Below are positions 26,179 through 36,254 of a stretch of DNA of 64,000 nt, piece after piece (position 1 is the first letter of the stretch; every line of letters starts with the position of its first letter). The stretch covers positions 6,977,001 through 7,041,000 of the forward strand of contig CP001769.1 in the NCBI GenBank assembly GCA_000024525.1, given 5' to 3'. This stretch comes from Spirosoma linguale DSM 74 (lineage in GTDB: Bacteria > Bacteroidota > Bacteroidia > Cytophagales > Spirosomataceae). The position numbers and the translations under genes are program-made. The notes under the pieces were generated by a model, which saw only the letters and a list, made by a program, of their open reading frames with translations, was not told the origin of the DNA and did no database searches.

Positions 26179-29100
26179 TTGCGTTATAATCCTGCCTATC
26201 AGAAAAATCCTGTGGAAATCCCGGTCCAGACTGTACTAAAGACATTCCGTCGACGCTTAACCAACCTCAGCAGCCGTAATCGGTCGCTTTTACTGACAAG
26301 CTTACCCGCAGGTCAGTTTCTGGACTTACAGGAAACGGATTTCCTGCTCAACAAACCGGCCTTTTCCATCATTACCGACCTTATTGCTCGGAAAGGGTCA
26401 ATTTCGTTGTGCGATGTGCTCGACCCACGCCAGGAGCGCAGCAACGAGGTGAGCCAAAAGCTACGACGTATTGACCGCACCGCCCGATTTATCGAAGAGG
26501 AGCGGGGTACGGAAGATTTATACGTGGGCTGGCCGTTTGTGAAGGGGAAATTTATGGACGACTCGGTCGTTCACGGACCGCTCCTGTTTTTCCCCGTTCA
26601 GATTGAGCAGCAGGGTAAGGGCTGGAAACTTACGCGCCGGGGTGATGAACTGGCCTTCCTGAACCCAACCTTGTTGATGGCCTACGGGCAATTTAACCAA
26701 GTGAAACTGACAGACGAGATCATCGAAAAATCAGTCGACGATTTTGACCGAGACCCGCTTGTATTCCGTACCCAGCTTTACGAATGGCTCAAAACCAGCC
26801 CGCTCGAACTGAATTTCAATCAGGAGCTTTTCACCGATAAACTTCAGTTTTTCAATAAGCAAAGTGCCAAAGACCTCTCCCAGCTCGAACGCACCGGTGA
26901 GTTAAAGCTCTACCCCGAAGCCGTCCTGGGTATCTTCCCGCAGGCAGGATCGTTCCTTGTCCCGGATTATGAAGGGCTCATTTCAAGGAGCGAGGGCTTT
27001 TTAAGGAGCCAGGAGTTAGGAGCGAGGAGTGAGGAGCCATTCGGTGGTGAAGGGTTTTCCAACTCACTTTTTTCTTTTTTGCTCCCGAATGGCTCCTTGC
27101 CGCCGGATGGCTCCTCACTCCTCGCTCCTCGCTCCTCGCTCCTTAAAGAAAAACACCTCCACACCCCCCTGCCCATGGATGCATCGCAGGAGACGGCGGT
27201 GCGGGCAGTGAAAGAAGGGCAGTCCCTGGTGGTGCAGGGACCACCGGGAACGGGGAAGTCGCAGTTGATCGCGAATTTGATGGCCGATGCCGCAGCATCC
27301 GGGAAACGTGTTTTGCTTGTTTGCCAGAAACGGGCTGCGCTGGACGTTGTGCAGCATCGGCTTGAAGAAGTGGGCATGGCTCCCTTTCTGGCATTGGTAC
27401 ATGATTTTCAGAATGACCGACGGGCCCTTTTCGCCCAGATTGCAAGCCAGATCGAGCAGATCGACGCCTATCGCCAGCAGAATAACGGATTGAACGCCGT
27501 CCTGCTGGAGCGTGATTTTGACGTGGAGAGCCGTCGCATTGATGACACCATTGCCGAGTTACAAGCTTTCAAGTCGGCGCTGTTCGACACCGCTGAAAGT
27601 GGCGTCTCCGCCAAAGAGTTGTACCTGAAGTCGCCTTCCGGTGAGGGTTATCAACAGTTGATCGACTTGAGCGATAGTTATCCACAGTTTCGTTTGGATA
27701 ATGTGGATAACTATCGGCAACGTTTAGCCAATTACACGGCTTATCAACAGGCATTAGGCCCTGACCATAGCTGGGCGGAGCGGGTCAACTTTTCTGACTT
27801 TACCAATGCCGACTTAAGCAAGGCTGATTGGGTAATTGTACATTGGGAGCAAACCCGGCAAACAACCGTTGACCAAATGACGAGTTTGTTAGGTCGTTCG
27901 CTTCCACTTAGTGAACTCCTTTACTGGCAGGCACACGATTGGGATTTAACGGCCCTTCTGCGTTTTTTGGATGCGCCAGACGCCACCCAGTTATGGGAAA
28001 CCACCCGGTATTTACTCGCCAATGCTACCCACCCGGCGCTAACCATTGATGAAACCCGTTTTGAGCATCTGGCAATCAGTTGGGAAGAAGCTACCGACTC
28101 GCCCGGCCCCGAAACGTCTTTGCCAACGCCTGACCTGAGAGCCTTCCGGGATATACTGGCCGATGCACTCACGGCCCGCTCCTCGTGGGTGAGCTGGAAC
28201 TGGTGGCAGTTAACGCATTCGGGAAAAACACAGCTTCAAACGGTCATCTCAGCTAATGGGTTGACACTTTCCGAGCCGGATTTAAACACGCTTGCCACGA
28301 AAATAAACCAGCGAATAAAGCTCGAAGCCATCCGGCATGAAGCTAATCCGTTGCTGGCCGGACTACCGCTCCCTGAAGCGCCGGGAAGTTTACGGCTGCT
28401 GCATCGGGCGCGTCACCTGGCCGAGCGCTTGACTACGCTTAATCTACTGCGTCAACTGCCGGGACCGCTTTGGCAAACACCGGTTCAATTCGCGGAAAGC
28501 GTGCGGATGATGATGCAACTCGCAGCTACGGTTACGCAGCAACAGGCAGAATCGGCTAGGTATCTCACGGCTGATCAGCTAGTGAAAATATGGGAGGACA
28601 GTGCCTATGCAACGGAACTTCGTCGGAAACTGCGGGATGACTTTGATTTACTCGTTGAAGCGGATCGGTTGCAGGCTGGTTTTTCAGACGCGGAGAAAAC
28701 GGTTATCGACCAACTGAAAGACTATGAGCCCGCCCGATGGCCAGTTATTTTTATGAATAGTTTGCGGGCCGCCTGGCTCGATCATATTGAGCGGCTATAT
28801 CCTGAACTTCGAGCCGTGTCGTCGCTCAAAATGAATCAGCTTGAACAGACGTTGCAGGAGAGTATCCGGCGGAAACAGGCGCTAAGCCGGGAAAATCTGC
28901 TGGTTAAACTTCGCGAGCAAACGTATCGGAATCTGACCTTCAACCGCCTGAACAACGTCGTTACCTACCGTGATCTGCAACATCAGGTGACCAAAAAACG
29001 CAGTGTGTGGCCGGTGCGGAAACTCATGGAATCCTTCTCCGACGAAGTGTTTAAGCTGGTGCCTTGCTGGCTGGCCTCGCCCGAGTCGGTATCGGCGATG

Positions 29101-30270
29101 TTTCCGCTTCGAGAGGGCCTTTTCGATCTGGTTATTTTCGACGAAGCCTCGCAGTGTTTTGCCGAAAATGGCATCCCGGCCATGGCGCGGGGTAAGCAAG
29201 TTGTCATAACGGGCGATAACCAGCAGCTTCGCCCGAGCGATCTGTACCGAACGCGTCTTGACGATGCGGAACTGAACGAAGAAACGCCGGTCGCGCTTGA
29301 GGTAGAATCACTGCTCGAATTAGCGGCTCAGTACCTGCCGCAAGTGTCGCTGACGGAACATTACCGGAGCCATTCGCTCGATCTGATTACCTTCTCGAAC
29401 GAACATTTTTACCAGAACAAGCTGTCACTACTGCCGCATTTCGACGACATTAACCGGCGCGAACCTGCCATCCGGTATATGAACGTAAAGGGCGTCTGGC
29501 AGCAAAATACCAACCAGGCCGAAGCGGAGGCAGTTCTGGCCCTCCTCGATCAACTGGCCGTCGAGCTTCCCGGTCGTTCCATTGGTATCGTTACGTTCAA
29601 CTATCCCCAACAGCAATTGATTCAGGACATGCTGGAGGGAAGTGTAACTGGGCAACCTCAGCATGCAGAGCCCCCACGTACCTATCCGGCTTCACTCTTT
29701 GTTAAAAACATCGAAAACGTACAAGGTGATGAACGGGATATTATCATTTTCTCCGTTGGCTACGCCCCGGATGAGCGCGGTCGTTTGGCCATGCAATTTG
29801 GTAGCCTGAACGCTAAGGGTGGCGAAAACCGACTTAACGTTGCTGTAACCCGAGCGCGGGAACGGGTATATGTTGTTACGAGTCTGTGGCCCGAACAACT
29901 GACAGTTGCCGATACTGCCAACGACGGCCCACGTTTGTTAAAAGCTTATCTGGCCTACGCACTCGATGTAGCGCAGGAGCGTTTCCGGCCGATGCCCAAA
30001 CCACAACAGGCTTTGCCGTCGGGTACGTTATTGAAAGATAAGCTAGCCGTTCAGCACACCAACTGGCAACCTGAGCTTCCTTTTGCCGACCTGACGGTGA
30101 AAGCAACAGATGATACGTACGAATCCATCGTCCTGACCGACGATGACGCCTATTATCAACAGACTACGAAGCAGGCCCATGCCTATCTGCCGATGGCTTT
30201 ACAGGGACGTAAGTGGCCTTTCGAGCGTGTTTGGAGCCGTGAGTTCTGGCGGGGAAAACCTCCGTTATAA
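26179..30270 (+). CDS. Large superfamily 1 helicase (DUF4011 / DNA2-NAM7 type)
   Basis: About 1363 residues. An N-terminal DUF4011-like region (about 10-250, RRLTNLSSRNRSLLL) precedes a split SF1 helicase core: Walker A GPPGTGKS at 354-361, Walker B with Asp988-Glu989 in FDEAS, GDNQQLRPSDL, HYRSH, and VTRARERVYVV near the end. About 600 mostly helical residues are inserted between the first two motifs. No nuclease domain is seen. The start is uncertain: TTG at 26179 or GTG at 26212; no ATG fits. Residues about 270-323 are encoded by a 146-bp inverted repeat with low-complexity wording. Members act on nucleic acids, some in defence; no defence genes are nearby. Confidence 0.88.
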   Translation: MRYNPAYQKNPVEIPVQTVLKTFRRRLTNLSSRNRSLLLTSLPAGQFLDLQETDFLLNKPAFSIITDLIARKGSISLCDVLDPRQERSNEVSQKLRRIDRTARFIEEERGTEDLYVGWPFVKGKFMDDSVVHGPLLFFPVQIEQQGKGWKLTRRGDELAFLNPTLLMAYGQFNQVKLTDEIIEKSVDDFDRDPLVFRTQLYEWLKTSPLELNFNQELFTDKLQFFNKQSAKDLSQLERTGELKLYPEAVLGIFPQAGSFLVPDYEGLISRSEGFLRSQELGARSEEPFGGEGFSNSLFSFLLPNGSLPPDGSSLLAPRSSLLKEKHLHTPLPMDASQETAVRAVKEGQSLVVQGPPGTGKSQLIANLMADAAASGKRVLLVCQKRAALDVVQHRLEEVGMAPFLALVHDFQNDRRALFAQIASQIEQIDAYRQQNNGLNAVLLERDFDVESRRIDDTIAELQAFKSALFDTAESGVSAKELYLKSPSGEGYQQLIDLSDSYPQFRLDNVDNYRQRLANYTAYQQALGPDHSWAERVNFSDFTNADLSKADWVIVHWEQTRQTTVDQMTSLLGRSLPLSELLYWQAHDWDLTALLRFLDAPDATQLWETTRYLLANATHPALTIDETRFEHLAISWEEATDSPGPETSLPTPDLRAFRDILADALTARSSWVSWNWWQLTHSGKTQLQTVISANGLTLSEPDLNTLATKINQRIKLEAIRHEANPLLAGLPLPEAPGSLRLLHRARHLAERLTTLNLLRQLPGPLWQTPVQFAESVRMMMQLAATVTQQQAESARYLTADQLVKIWEDSAYATELRRKLRDDFDLLVEADRLQAGFSDAEKTVIDQLKDYEPARWPVIFMNSLRAAWLDHIERLYPELRAVSSLKMNQLEQTLQESIRRKQALSRENLLVKLREQTYRNLTFNRLNNVVTYRDLQHQVTKKRSVWPVRKLMESFSDEVFKLVPCWLASPESVSAMFPLREGLFDLVIFDEASQCFAENGIPAMARGKQVVITGDNQQLRPSDLYRTRLDDAELNEETPVALEVESLLELAAQYLPQVSLTEHYRSHSLDLITFSNEHFYQNKLSLLPHFDDINRREPAIRYMNVKGVWQQNTNQAEAEAVLALLDQLAVELPGRSIGIVTFNYPQQQLIQDMLEGSVTGQPQHAEPPRTYPASLFVKNIENVQGDERDIIIFSVGYAPDERGRLAMQFGSLNAKGGENRLNVAVTRARERVYVVTSLWPEQLTVADTANDGPRLLKAYLAYALDVAQERFRPMPKPQQALPSGTLLKDKLAVQHTNWQPELPFADLTVKATDDTYESIVLTDDDAYYQQTTKQAHAYLPMALQGRKWPFERVWSREFWRGKPPL
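27001..27146. repeat. In-frame inverted repeat inside the helicase gene
   Basis: Arms 27001-27044 and 27103-27146 match at 40 of 44 positions. They consist of GGAGCGAGGAGTGAGGAGCC-type words. A third partial copy (CCGAATGGCTCC, 27085-27096) lies between. The element is read through without stops and makes a Ser/Leu/Gly/Glu-rich linker just before the helicase core. This wording is typical of intergenic repeats, not of coding DNA. Confidence 0.85.
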
Positions 30271-30292
30271 GTTATTCAGCATAGTTGTAATG

Positions 30293-30320
30293 AAAAAGCC
30301 TGAGTTTCCTCAGGCTTTTT
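30293..30320. terminator. Bidirectional terminator between helicase and carA
   Basis: Perfect 12-bp stem AAAAAGCCTGAG/CTCAGGCTTTTT with a 4-nt loop, T-run on both strands, between convergent genes. Confidence 0.92.
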
Positions 30321-30326
30321 CATTCT

Positions 30327-31430
30327 TTATTCTTTCATCATTCCGATAAACTGGTCGAATAGGTAGTGCGAATCGTGCGGGCCAGGCGACGATTCGGGGT
30401 GGTACTGCACCGAAAATGCTGGTTTGTCCTTCCGGCGAATCCCTTCAATCGTGTTATCATTCAGGTTGATGTGCGTCAACTCGACATTCGCATGATCCAT
30501 CACTTCCTCAGCCCGTACGGCAAAGCCGTGGTTTTGAGAGGTGATCTCACAAAGACCTGTCGTTAGATTTTTGACAGGGTGGTTTAAGCCACGGTGACCA
30601 TTGTGCATCTTATACGTTGAAATGCCGCTGGCCAACGATAAAATTTGATGGCCCAGGCAAATACCAAACAATGGCTTATCGGTGTCCAGCGCCTGCTTTA
30701 CGGTTTCGACGGCGTAAGGCATAGCGGCTGGGTCGCCGGGGCCATTGGCAATGAAGTAGCCATTGGGATTCCAGGCTGCCAGTTCAGCGTGGGACGTCCG
30801 GGCCGGGAATACCTTGCAGAATACACCCCGTTCGTTAAAGTTGCTGAGAATGCTTCTTTTGACGCCTAAATCAAGTACCGCAACGCGAAGGTCGGCTTCC
30901 GGGTTACCCTGTTCGTAGGCTTCTTTCGTGCACACTTCCGAGGATAGTTCCAGACCATCCATATCCGGCACCTTGTTTAACTCAGCAAGGAGAATAGCCG
31001 GGTCCAGAATCTCCGACGAAATAATGCAGTTCATTACACCTTTCGACCGGATATAACGAACCAGTTGGCGGGTATCGACACCGTGGATACCGACGATATT
31101 AGCCCGTTCGAAATAGTCCTGTAGCGAACCATCGGCCGTGTAGCGCGAGTGAATATTCGAGAAGAAGTTACAAACCATACCCCGAATTTTCACGCTACCC
31201 GATTCCTGCTCGGCGTTGTTCAACACACCGTAATTGCCAATGTGCGACGTGGTGTTGATAATTACCTGACCGTAGTAGGATGGGTCGGTGTAAATTTCCT
31301 GATAACCGGTCATGCCGGTGTTGAAGCATATTTCACCTCCGGCTGTACCAATCTTACCAAGAGCCAGGCCTCGGTAAACGGTTCCGTCTTGCAAAACCAA
31401 CAGGGCTTCAGGTTGCTGTGTATGTTTCAT
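30327..31430 (-). CDS. carA: Carbamoyl-phosphate synthase small (glutaminase) subunit
   Basis: A 367-residue glutamine amidotransferase subunit that releases ammonia from glutamine for the large subunit, feeding pyrimidine and arginine synthesis. The N-terminal CarA domain (about 8-140) includes GGEICFNTGMTGYQEI. The class I GATase domain has nucleophile Cys258 in GICLGHQ and His344/Glu346 in YHPESSPG. Length is normal. carB is not adjacent. It lies 114 nt after rplQ in the same direction, but a terminator stands between, so it likely has its own promoter or depends on read-through. Confidence 0.96.
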   Translation of the reverse strand: MKHTQQPEALLVLQDGTVYRGLALGKIGTAGGEICFNTGMTGYQEIYTDPSYYGQVIINTTSHIGNYGVLNNAEQESGSVKIRGMVCNFFSNIHSRYTADGSLQDYFERANIVGIHGVDTRQLVRYIRSKGVMNCIISSEILDPAILLAELNKVPDMDGLELSSEVCTKEAYEQGNPEADLRVAVLDLGVKRSILSNFNERGVFCKVFPARTSHAELAAWNPNGYFIANGPGDPAAMPYAVETVKQALDTDKPLFGICLGHQILSLASGISTYKMHNGHRGLNHPVKNLTTGLCEITSQNHGFAVRAEEVMDHANVELTHINLNDNTIEGIRRKDKPAFSVQYHPESSPGPHDSHYLFDQFIGMMKE

Positions 31431-31453
31431 TGTTCGGTTTGACTTGATAGGCT

Positions 31454-31485
31454 AAAAAAAAGGGCTAACCGTTACCGGCTAACCC
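31454..31485 (-). terminator. Terminator at the end of the ribosomal operon
   Basis: On the minus strand GGGTTAGCC and GGTTAGCCC pair as a 9-bp RNA stem with two G-U pairs and a 6-nt loop, followed by eight T. It lies 60 nt after rplQ. Confidence 0.85.
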
Positions 31486-31544
31486 ATTTTCTATATGATG
31501 TGTGTGTAAATCACTCAGTTTTTTCGCTTTATAAGCTAACGACC

Positions 31545-32159
31545 TTAAGCTTCTTTGGGTTCATCCGACGAATCAGATGGAGTGATTTGTTCATCCTGTG
31601 CCGGTGCTTCTTCAGCTGCCGATGCCTCTACAACCGGAGCTTCTTCAACAACTTCAGCTTCGGCAACGGGTGCTTCGACTACTTCGGCAGCAGCAACTGG
31701 TGCAGCAGCGTCTGTAGCTTTAGCACCTGATCCACGACGGCTACGACGAGTTTTCGTGGCGGTAGCAGCAGTTTTCTCAGCAGCAGCAGCCAGCAACAGT
31801 TCGTTGAAGTCAACCAGTTCGATCAGGCAGGTATCAGCGTTGTCACCTAACCGGTTGCCCAGTTTGATGATACGGGTGTATCCGCCGGGACGGCTGGCGA
31901 TTTTGTCAGCTACCGTTCCGAACAATTCCTTCATGGTTTCTTTGTCATGCAATGACTGGAACACAATCCGGCGATTCTGGAAGGTATCGTCTTTAGCACG
32001 TGTCAGAATCGGCTCCACAAATTTGCGGAGTTCTTTTGCTTTCGCGACCGTGGTTTCGATTCGCTTATGCAGGATGAGCGACGACGCCATGTTCTGCAAC
32101 ATCGCTTCGCGGTGCGAATGTGTGCGACTTAGGTGATTATCTTTTTTACCGTGTCTCAT
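31545..32159 (-). CDS. rplQ: 50S ribosomal protein L17 with long C-terminal extension
   Basis: L17 of the large subunit, at the 3' end of the alpha operon. Residues 1 to about 120 are the conserved L17 fold ([20 protein letters not shown], then [12 protein letters not shown]). The remaining roughly 85 residues are low-complexity: a basic [11 protein letters not shown] patch, then Ala/Val/Glu-rich sequence ending in an acidic DSSDEPKEA. Bacterial L17 is usually about 120-130 residues, so the tail is an addition. It is probably disordered and surface-exposed. The opposite-strand frame here is a shadow caused by the repetitive codons. Confidence 0.95.
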   Translation of the reverse strand: MRHGKKDNHLSRTHSHREAMLQNMASSLILHKRIETTVAKAKELRKFVEPILTRAKDDTFQNRRIVFQSLHDKETMKELFGTVADKIASRPGGYTRIIKLGNRLGDNADTCLIELVDFNELLLAAAAEKTAATATKTRRSRRGSGAKATDAAAPVAAAEVVEAPVAEAEVVEEAPVVEASAAEEAPAQDEQITPSDSSDEPKEA

Positions 32160-32237
32160 TATCTTGTGAGGTTTACAGTTTATGGTTCATTGTTTACGGT
32201 CAAGCTGTCAACCCTAAACCACAAACCGCCAACCGAC
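32160..32237. repeat. rpoA-rplQ spacer with inverted-repeat wording
   Basis: The 78-nt spacer contains GTTTACAGTTTATGG... and ...CCCTAAACCACAAACCGCC stretches that are roughly complementary and could form an imperfect hairpin between two otherwise close operon genes. Confidence 0.5.
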
Positions 32238-33227
32238 TTAATCTTCGTCTAGTCTGTACTTAGCGACGTCCATACCGAACGTCAGGTTTTTCTCTGCAAC
32301 AAGTTGCTCAAGTTCCGTCAGCGACTTCTTACCGAAGTTACGGAACTTCATCATGTCGGAAATTTCTAACCGAACAAGATCACCCAATGTCCGAACGTCA
32401 GCCGATTTGAGACAGTTGTAAGCCCGTACCGACAGATCGAGATCTGCCAACGACGTTTTCAGAAGTTTGCGCATGTGCAGTACTTCTTCGTCCACAACAT
32501 TTTCCTCTTCCGGTTTAGCCGTTTCAAACGTCATCGTCTGATCTGAGAACAGCATGAAGTGCTGAATCAGAATGTAAGCCGCACCTTTCAGCGCTTCTTC
32601 CGGGTGAATTGATCCGTCCGTTTCGATGTCTAACAGCAACCGCTCATAGTCAGTTTTCTGCTCAACCCGCGTATTTTCAACGCTATATTTCACGTTTTTG
32701 ATTGGCGTGTAAATAGCATCGATGGGAATATGACCGAAAGGCAACTCGTTAACCCGTGGTTCATCGGATGGAACGTATCCACGACCTTTTTCCACGAAAA
32801 TTTCCATTTCCAGGTCACGCGTGTCATCGATGTGGCAGATTTCCAGTTCTGGATTCAGCACCTCGAACGAAGGCGAAAACTTGGATATATCACCGGCTTT
32901 CAAAACCGATTGTTTCTTTATATTGACGGTGATCTTGTTGTCGACCATGTCATTGATCTTCTTGAAACGAACCATTTTCAGGTTCAGAATGATCTCCGTC
33001 ACGTCTTCAACGACGCCCTCAATTGATGAAAACTCATGCAACACACCGGGAAATTTCACGCTTGTGATGGCGTATCCTTCCAGTGATGACAGCAAAATAC
33101 GCCGAAGCGCATTACCGATTGTTACACCGTATCCTTTTTCAAGGGGTTTGAATTCAAACACCCCGTGAAAGTCGTCAGCTTTCTCCACTACGACTTTGTC
33201 GGGCATTTGGAACGCTAAAATTGACAT
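32238..33227 (-). CDS. rpoA: RNA polymerase alpha subunit
   Basis: A 329-residue subunit that nucleates core polymerase assembly. The N-terminal dimerisation domain holds [20 protein letters not shown] near residues 33-52. The C-terminal domain (about 250-329) has the helix-hairpin-helix wording [23 protein letters not shown] and [13 protein letters not shown] that contacts DNA and activators. Its place between rpsD and rplQ is the standard alpha-operon order. Confidence 0.98.
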   Translation of the reverse strand: MSILAFQMPDKVVVEKADDFHGVFEFKPLEKGYGVTIGNALRRILLSSLEGYAITSVKFPGVLHEFSSIEGVVEDVTEIILNLKMVRFKKINDMVDNKITVNIKKQSVLKAGDISKFSPSFEVLNPELEICHIDDTRDLEMEIFVEKGRGYVPSDEPRVNELPFGHIPIDAIYTPIKNVKYSVENTRVEQKTDYERLLLDIETDGSIHPEEALKGAAYILIQHFMLFSDQTMTFETAKPEEENVVDEEVLHMRKLLKTSLADLDLSVRAYNCLKSADVRTLGDLVRLEISDMMKFRNFGKKSLTELEQLVAEKNLTFGMDVAKYRLDED

Positions 33228-33415
33228 ACGTTTCGTATTTTACAGCAGTTCTCTGCCTTGGCGTGAAGACTGAAATTGTGTTTACGGTTTTCAGGTCTTC
33301 GGTTATCTTACTCTTTTGGGTTAATGACTAGTCTCCAACTGAAAACCAATCACCCTTAACCGTAAACTATATAAAGGCGGCAGACGCCAGAAAAGGCATC
33401 TGCCAACCCAATGAA
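33228..33415. other. rpsD-rpoA spacer with partial inverted repeat
   Basis: A 188-nt gap, unusually long for this operon. GTTTACGGTTTTCAG (about 33280-33294) is complemented in part by CTGAAAACC (33340-33348) and AACCGTAAAC (33359-33368). An RNA hairpin is possible. No gene or T-run is visible. Confidence 0.5.
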
Positions 33416-34021
33416 TTACTTCGAATACAATTCGACGATGGCTTGCTCGTTGAAGTTCTCAGGAATTTGGTCACGCTCAGGGTAGCTGATGAATTTGCCA
33501 ACCAGTTGCTGACCATCCCACTCAACCCAGTTATACCGCTTGGTATTACGAGCCGACAGGCTTGAGGATACCGCTTCCAGCGACTTCGATTTTTCACGAA
33601 CGCCGATCAACTGACCTGGCTTCAATGAATACGAAGGAATGTTTACAACTTCACCGTCAACGATGATGTGCTTGTGAGATACTAACTGACGAGCAGCCCG
33701 ACGAGACGATGCGATGCCCAGACGATAAACGGTGTTATCGAGACGGGCTTCACACAATTTGAGGAGGTTTTCACCCGTGATTCCCTCGCGAACTTGTGCA
33801 CGGTGGAACAAGGCACGGAACTGACGCTCCAGGATACCGTATGTATATTTTACTTTCTGCTTTTCCAGCAATTGGAGCGCATATTCGGACTGTTTCCGCT
33901 TGCGGCCACGACCGTGCATACCCGGTCCGTAATTTTTCTTCTGAAGCGCTTTGCTCGGGCCCATAATTGGCTCTCCGAACTTGCGCGAAATTTTGGCTTT
34001 AGGCCCAGTGTAACGTGCCAT
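33416..34021 (-). CDS. rpsD: 30S ribosomal protein S4
   Basis: A 201-residue primary 16S-rRNA-binding protein. [18 protein letters not shown] at the start and the S4 domain wording [26 protein letters not shown] (about 92-117) are clear. The N-terminal zinc-binding Cys residues of some S4 proteins are absent, so this is the zinc-free form. In many bacteria S4 represses the alpha operon; the leader involved has not been identified here. Confidence 0.97.
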   Translation of the reverse strand: MARYTGPKAKISRKFGEPIMGPSKALQKKNYGPGMHGRGRKRKQSEYALQLLEKQKVKYTYGILERQFRALFHRAQVREGITGENLLKLCEARLDNTVYRLGIASSRRAARQLVSHKHIIVDGEVVNIPSYSLKPGQLIGVREKSKSLEAVSSSLSARNTKRYNWVEWDGQQLVGKFISYPERDQIPENFNEQAIVELYSK

Positions 34022-34098
34022 TCTTCAATGAATGAATAATTGTGAAACATTGGACAGACACAACTTAATGTCACCTGCCCCTATTCATGCCATCCGTA

Positions 34099-34494
34099 TT
34101 ATACGCGACGACGTTTTGGCGGCCGGCATCCATTGTGCGGCAGCGGGGTAATATCACGAATCGTGGTTACTTCGATCCCTGAGTTTTGAATGGTACGGAT
34201 GGCCGACTCACGACCTGATCCTGGACCTTTCACGAAAACTTCTGCTTTGCGCATTCCCAGATCGTGGGCAACGGCAGCACAGTTTGAAGCGGCTGTTTGT
34301 GCAGCGTACGGCGTATTTTTCTTAGAGCCACGGAAGCCCATTTTACCGGCCGATGCCCAGGAAATAACCTGGCCGTTCATATTGGTGATCGAAATGATGA
34401 TGTTGTTGAACGTAGCCCGGATGTGTACCTGACCAACGGGTTCAACAATTACCACCCGCTTTTTCGCTTTGTCTTTGCGTTTTGCTTGAGCCAT
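34099..34494 (-). CDS. rpsK: 30S ribosomal protein S11
   Basis: A 131-residue platform protein of the small subunit. [18 protein letters not shown] and the C-terminal [18 protein letters not shown] are the family signatures. It lies between rpsM and rpsD as expected, with gaps of 77 to 104 nt that are long for this operon. Confidence 0.97.
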   Translation of the reverse strand: MAQAKRKDKAKKRVVIVEPVGQVHIRATFNNIIISITNMNGQVISWASAGKMGFRGSKKNTPYAAQTAASNCAAVAHDLGMRKAEVFVKGPGSGRESAIRTIQNSGIEVTTIRDITPLPHNGCRPPKRRRV

Positions 34495-34598
34495 TGTTTG
34501 TAGGTAATCGTCAATGTGTCACCGGTGTCATTACTTGCCGGTTGATTAGCTAATCAGCCAGCCACAAATGGTCCGTATGACGATGAGCGACCGATTTA

Positions 34599-34976
34599 TT
34601 ATTTCGTTACTTTCTTCTTGTTAGCAACAGTCTTCCGCTTACCTTTCCGGGTACGGGAGTTGTTTTTGGTATGCTGACCACGAACCGGCAGACCTTTACG
34701 GTGCCGCAGACCCCGGTAGCAACCGATGTCCATCAACCGCTTGATGCTCAACTGCACTTCGGAGCGCAATTGACCTTCAACTTTGTATTCGTTCGAGATG
34801 GCGTTACGAACGGCACTCGCTTCTTCATCAGACCATTCGCTGGCTTTCTTATCAACACTGATACCAGCGTCGGTCAGAATTTTTTTCGCCCGACTACGGC
34901 CGATACCGAAAATGTATGTGAGCGCAATCTCGCCACGCTTCTTGTCTGGAATATCAACACCTGCAATACGTGCCAT
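34599..34976 (-). CDS. rpsM: 30S ribosomal protein S13
   Basis: A 125-residue head protein contacting the P-site tRNA and the 50S subunit. [19 protein letters not shown] and the C-terminal [18 protein letters not shown] are diagnostic. The start lies 2 nt past the rpmJ stop, so the two are translationally close. Confidence 0.97.
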   Translation of the reverse strand: MARIAGVDIPDKKRGEIALTYIFGIGRSRAKKILTDAGISVDKKASEWSDEEASAVRNAISNEYKVEGQLRSEVQLSIKRLMDIGCYRGLRHRKGLPVRGQHTKNNSRTRKGKRKTVANKKKVTK

Positions 34977-34978
34977 GC

Positions 34979-35095
34979 TTAGCCTTGTCTTTGTTTATAA
35001 CGGGGATTCTTTTTGTTGATCACGTACAGCTTTCCCTTCCGACGGATCACGATGCAGTCTTCGCTGCGCTTCTTGATTGACGCTTTAACTTTCAT
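34979..35095 (-). CDS. rpmJ: 50S ribosomal protein L36 (zinc-free form)
   Basis: A 38-residue protein read from ATG at 35095 to TAA at 34979: [14 protein letters not shown], then [24 protein letters not shown]. The classic L36 zinc ribbon (two Cys, then Cys and His) is broken: only one Cys remains and the His is Arg. This is the C-minus form common in Bacteroidota. It sits between infA and rpsM, the standard place. Confidence 0.95.
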   Translation of the reverse strand: MKVKASIKKRSEDCIVIRRKGKLYVINKKNPRYKQRQG

Positions 35096-35184
35096 CTGTT
35101 TGGAGTTAAGAGTAAAGAGTGAAAGATGAAGAGTAATTGGCTGCTGTAAAAGCTATCTTTTACTCTTCATTCGACATTCTTCAC
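35096..35184. repeat. infA-rpmJ spacer with inverted repeat
   Basis: GAGTAAAGAGTGAAAGATGAAGAGTAA-like wording at about 35109-35135 is partly complemented by TTTACTCTTCATTCG...TTCTTCACTTA at about 35158-35186. Low-complexity, possible RNA hairpin between two operon genes. Confidence 0.55.
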
Positions 35185-35403
35185 TTACTTGTATCGGTAC
35201 ACAATTCGCGCCTTACTCAAATCATAAGGCGACATTTCTAATTTCACGCGATCTCCTGGTAAAATCTTGATGTAATTCATCCGCATTTTACCGGAGATGT
35301 GAGCAATTACTTCATGCTTGTTGGCCAATTCGACCCGAAACATTGCATTTGATAATGCCTCCAAAATCACACCGTCCTGTTCTATAGAATTCTGCTTTGC
35401 CAT
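35185..35403 (-). CDS. infA: Translation initiation factor IF-1
   Basis: A 72-residue OB-fold protein that blocks the A site during initiation. [19 protein letters not shown] and [19 protein letters not shown] are family signatures; length is standard. It starts 7 nt after the map stop. Confidence 0.97.
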   Translation of the reverse strand: MAKQNSIEQDGVILEALSNAMFRVELANKHEVIAHISGKMRMNYIKILPGDRVKLEMSPYDLSKARIVYRYK

Positions 35404-35410
35404 ATTCGCT

Positions 35411-36250
35411 TTAAGCCGCCATCAGTTCTTGTGTGTCGACCATCAGACTTGTGTTTGCGGTGACTGCTTCTATGTATTCAAAAGTTGTCAGAATCTCGGC
35501 TTTCCCTTTCCGTACGGCCACTGTATGTTCAAAATGTGCAGATGGCTTTCGGTCAATTGTCCGAATCGTCCAGCCGTCCCGTTCCTGAACAACCCCTTTC
35601 TTACCGAAGTTGATCATCGGCTCAATCGCCAAAATCATACCTTCTTTCAGTTTGGGGCCTTGTCCGCGCTTACCATAATTTGGTACTTCCGGGGCTTCGT
35701 GCAGATTCTCACCTACACCATGGCCTACTAATTCCCGAACTACTGAATACCCGAAATTTTCTGCATACGTCTGAATCCCGTACCCAATGTCGCCAACCCG
35801 GTTCCCATCTATCGCCTTTTCGATACCGACATACAAGGACTCCTTCGTGCGGCTTAGTAATCGGCGTACGGCCGGGTTTACATCACCAACTGGATACGTA
35901 TATGCACTATCACTATGATAGCCGTTCAGTTTTACACCACAGTCAATCGAGATTATATCACCGTCTTTAAGTTCGTAGCGACTTGGAAAACCATGTACGA
36001 CTACGTCGTTGACCGAAATACAGAGTGAAGCTGGAAACTTGTTATATCCAAGAAATGAAGGAGACCCTCCATTATCTTTAATAAACGTTTCGGCAACCTT
36101 ATCAAGTTCCTTCGTGGCTATGCCTGGTCGGATAAGTTTTGCCACTTCTGCATGGGCCTTCCCAAGCACCTGTGCACTAATTTTAATTAGAGCGATTTCT
36201 TCATCGCTTCTAAGAAAAATCATTTTATCCTTCTTATCGGAACTACTCAT
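35411..36250 (-). CDS. map: Methionine aminopeptidase, type I
   Basis: A 279-residue dimetal enzyme that removes N-terminal Met from nascent proteins. Ligands are visible: Asp in [11 protein letters not shown], Asp in [12 protein letters not shown], His in [10 protein letters not shown], Glu in AIEPMI and Glu near the end of HFEHTVAV. It is somewhat longer than the usual 250-265 residues because of a short N-terminal [10 protein letters not shown] and a C-terminal tail. It starts 4 nt after secY. The adk gene often found between secY and map is absent. Confidence 0.96.
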   Translation of the reverse strand: MSSSDKKDKMIFLRSDEEIALIKISAQVLGKAHAEVAKLIRPGIATKELDKVAETFIKDNGGSPSFLGYNKFPASLCISVNDVVVHGFPSRYELKDGDIISIDCGVKLNGYHSDSAYTYPVGDVNPAVRRLLSRTKESLYVGIEKAIDGNRVGDIGYGIQTYAENFGYSVVRELVGHGVGENLHEAPEVPNYGKRGQGPKLKEGMILAIEPMINFGKKGVVQERDGWTIRTIDRKPSAHFEHTVAVRKGKAEILTTFEYIEAVTANTSLMVDTQELMAA

Positions 36251-36254
36251 TTTA

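Noticed and set aside
26179..30270. Helicase as part of a defence island
   Set aside because: Although large SF1 helicases occur in defence systems, the neighbours are iron uptake, carA and ribosomal genes, and no nuclease, methylase or toxin gene is present.
31555..32136. Ser/Ala-rich plus-strand frame over rplQ
   Set aside because: Arises from the repetitive GCx/GAx codons of the L17 tail read on the other strand.
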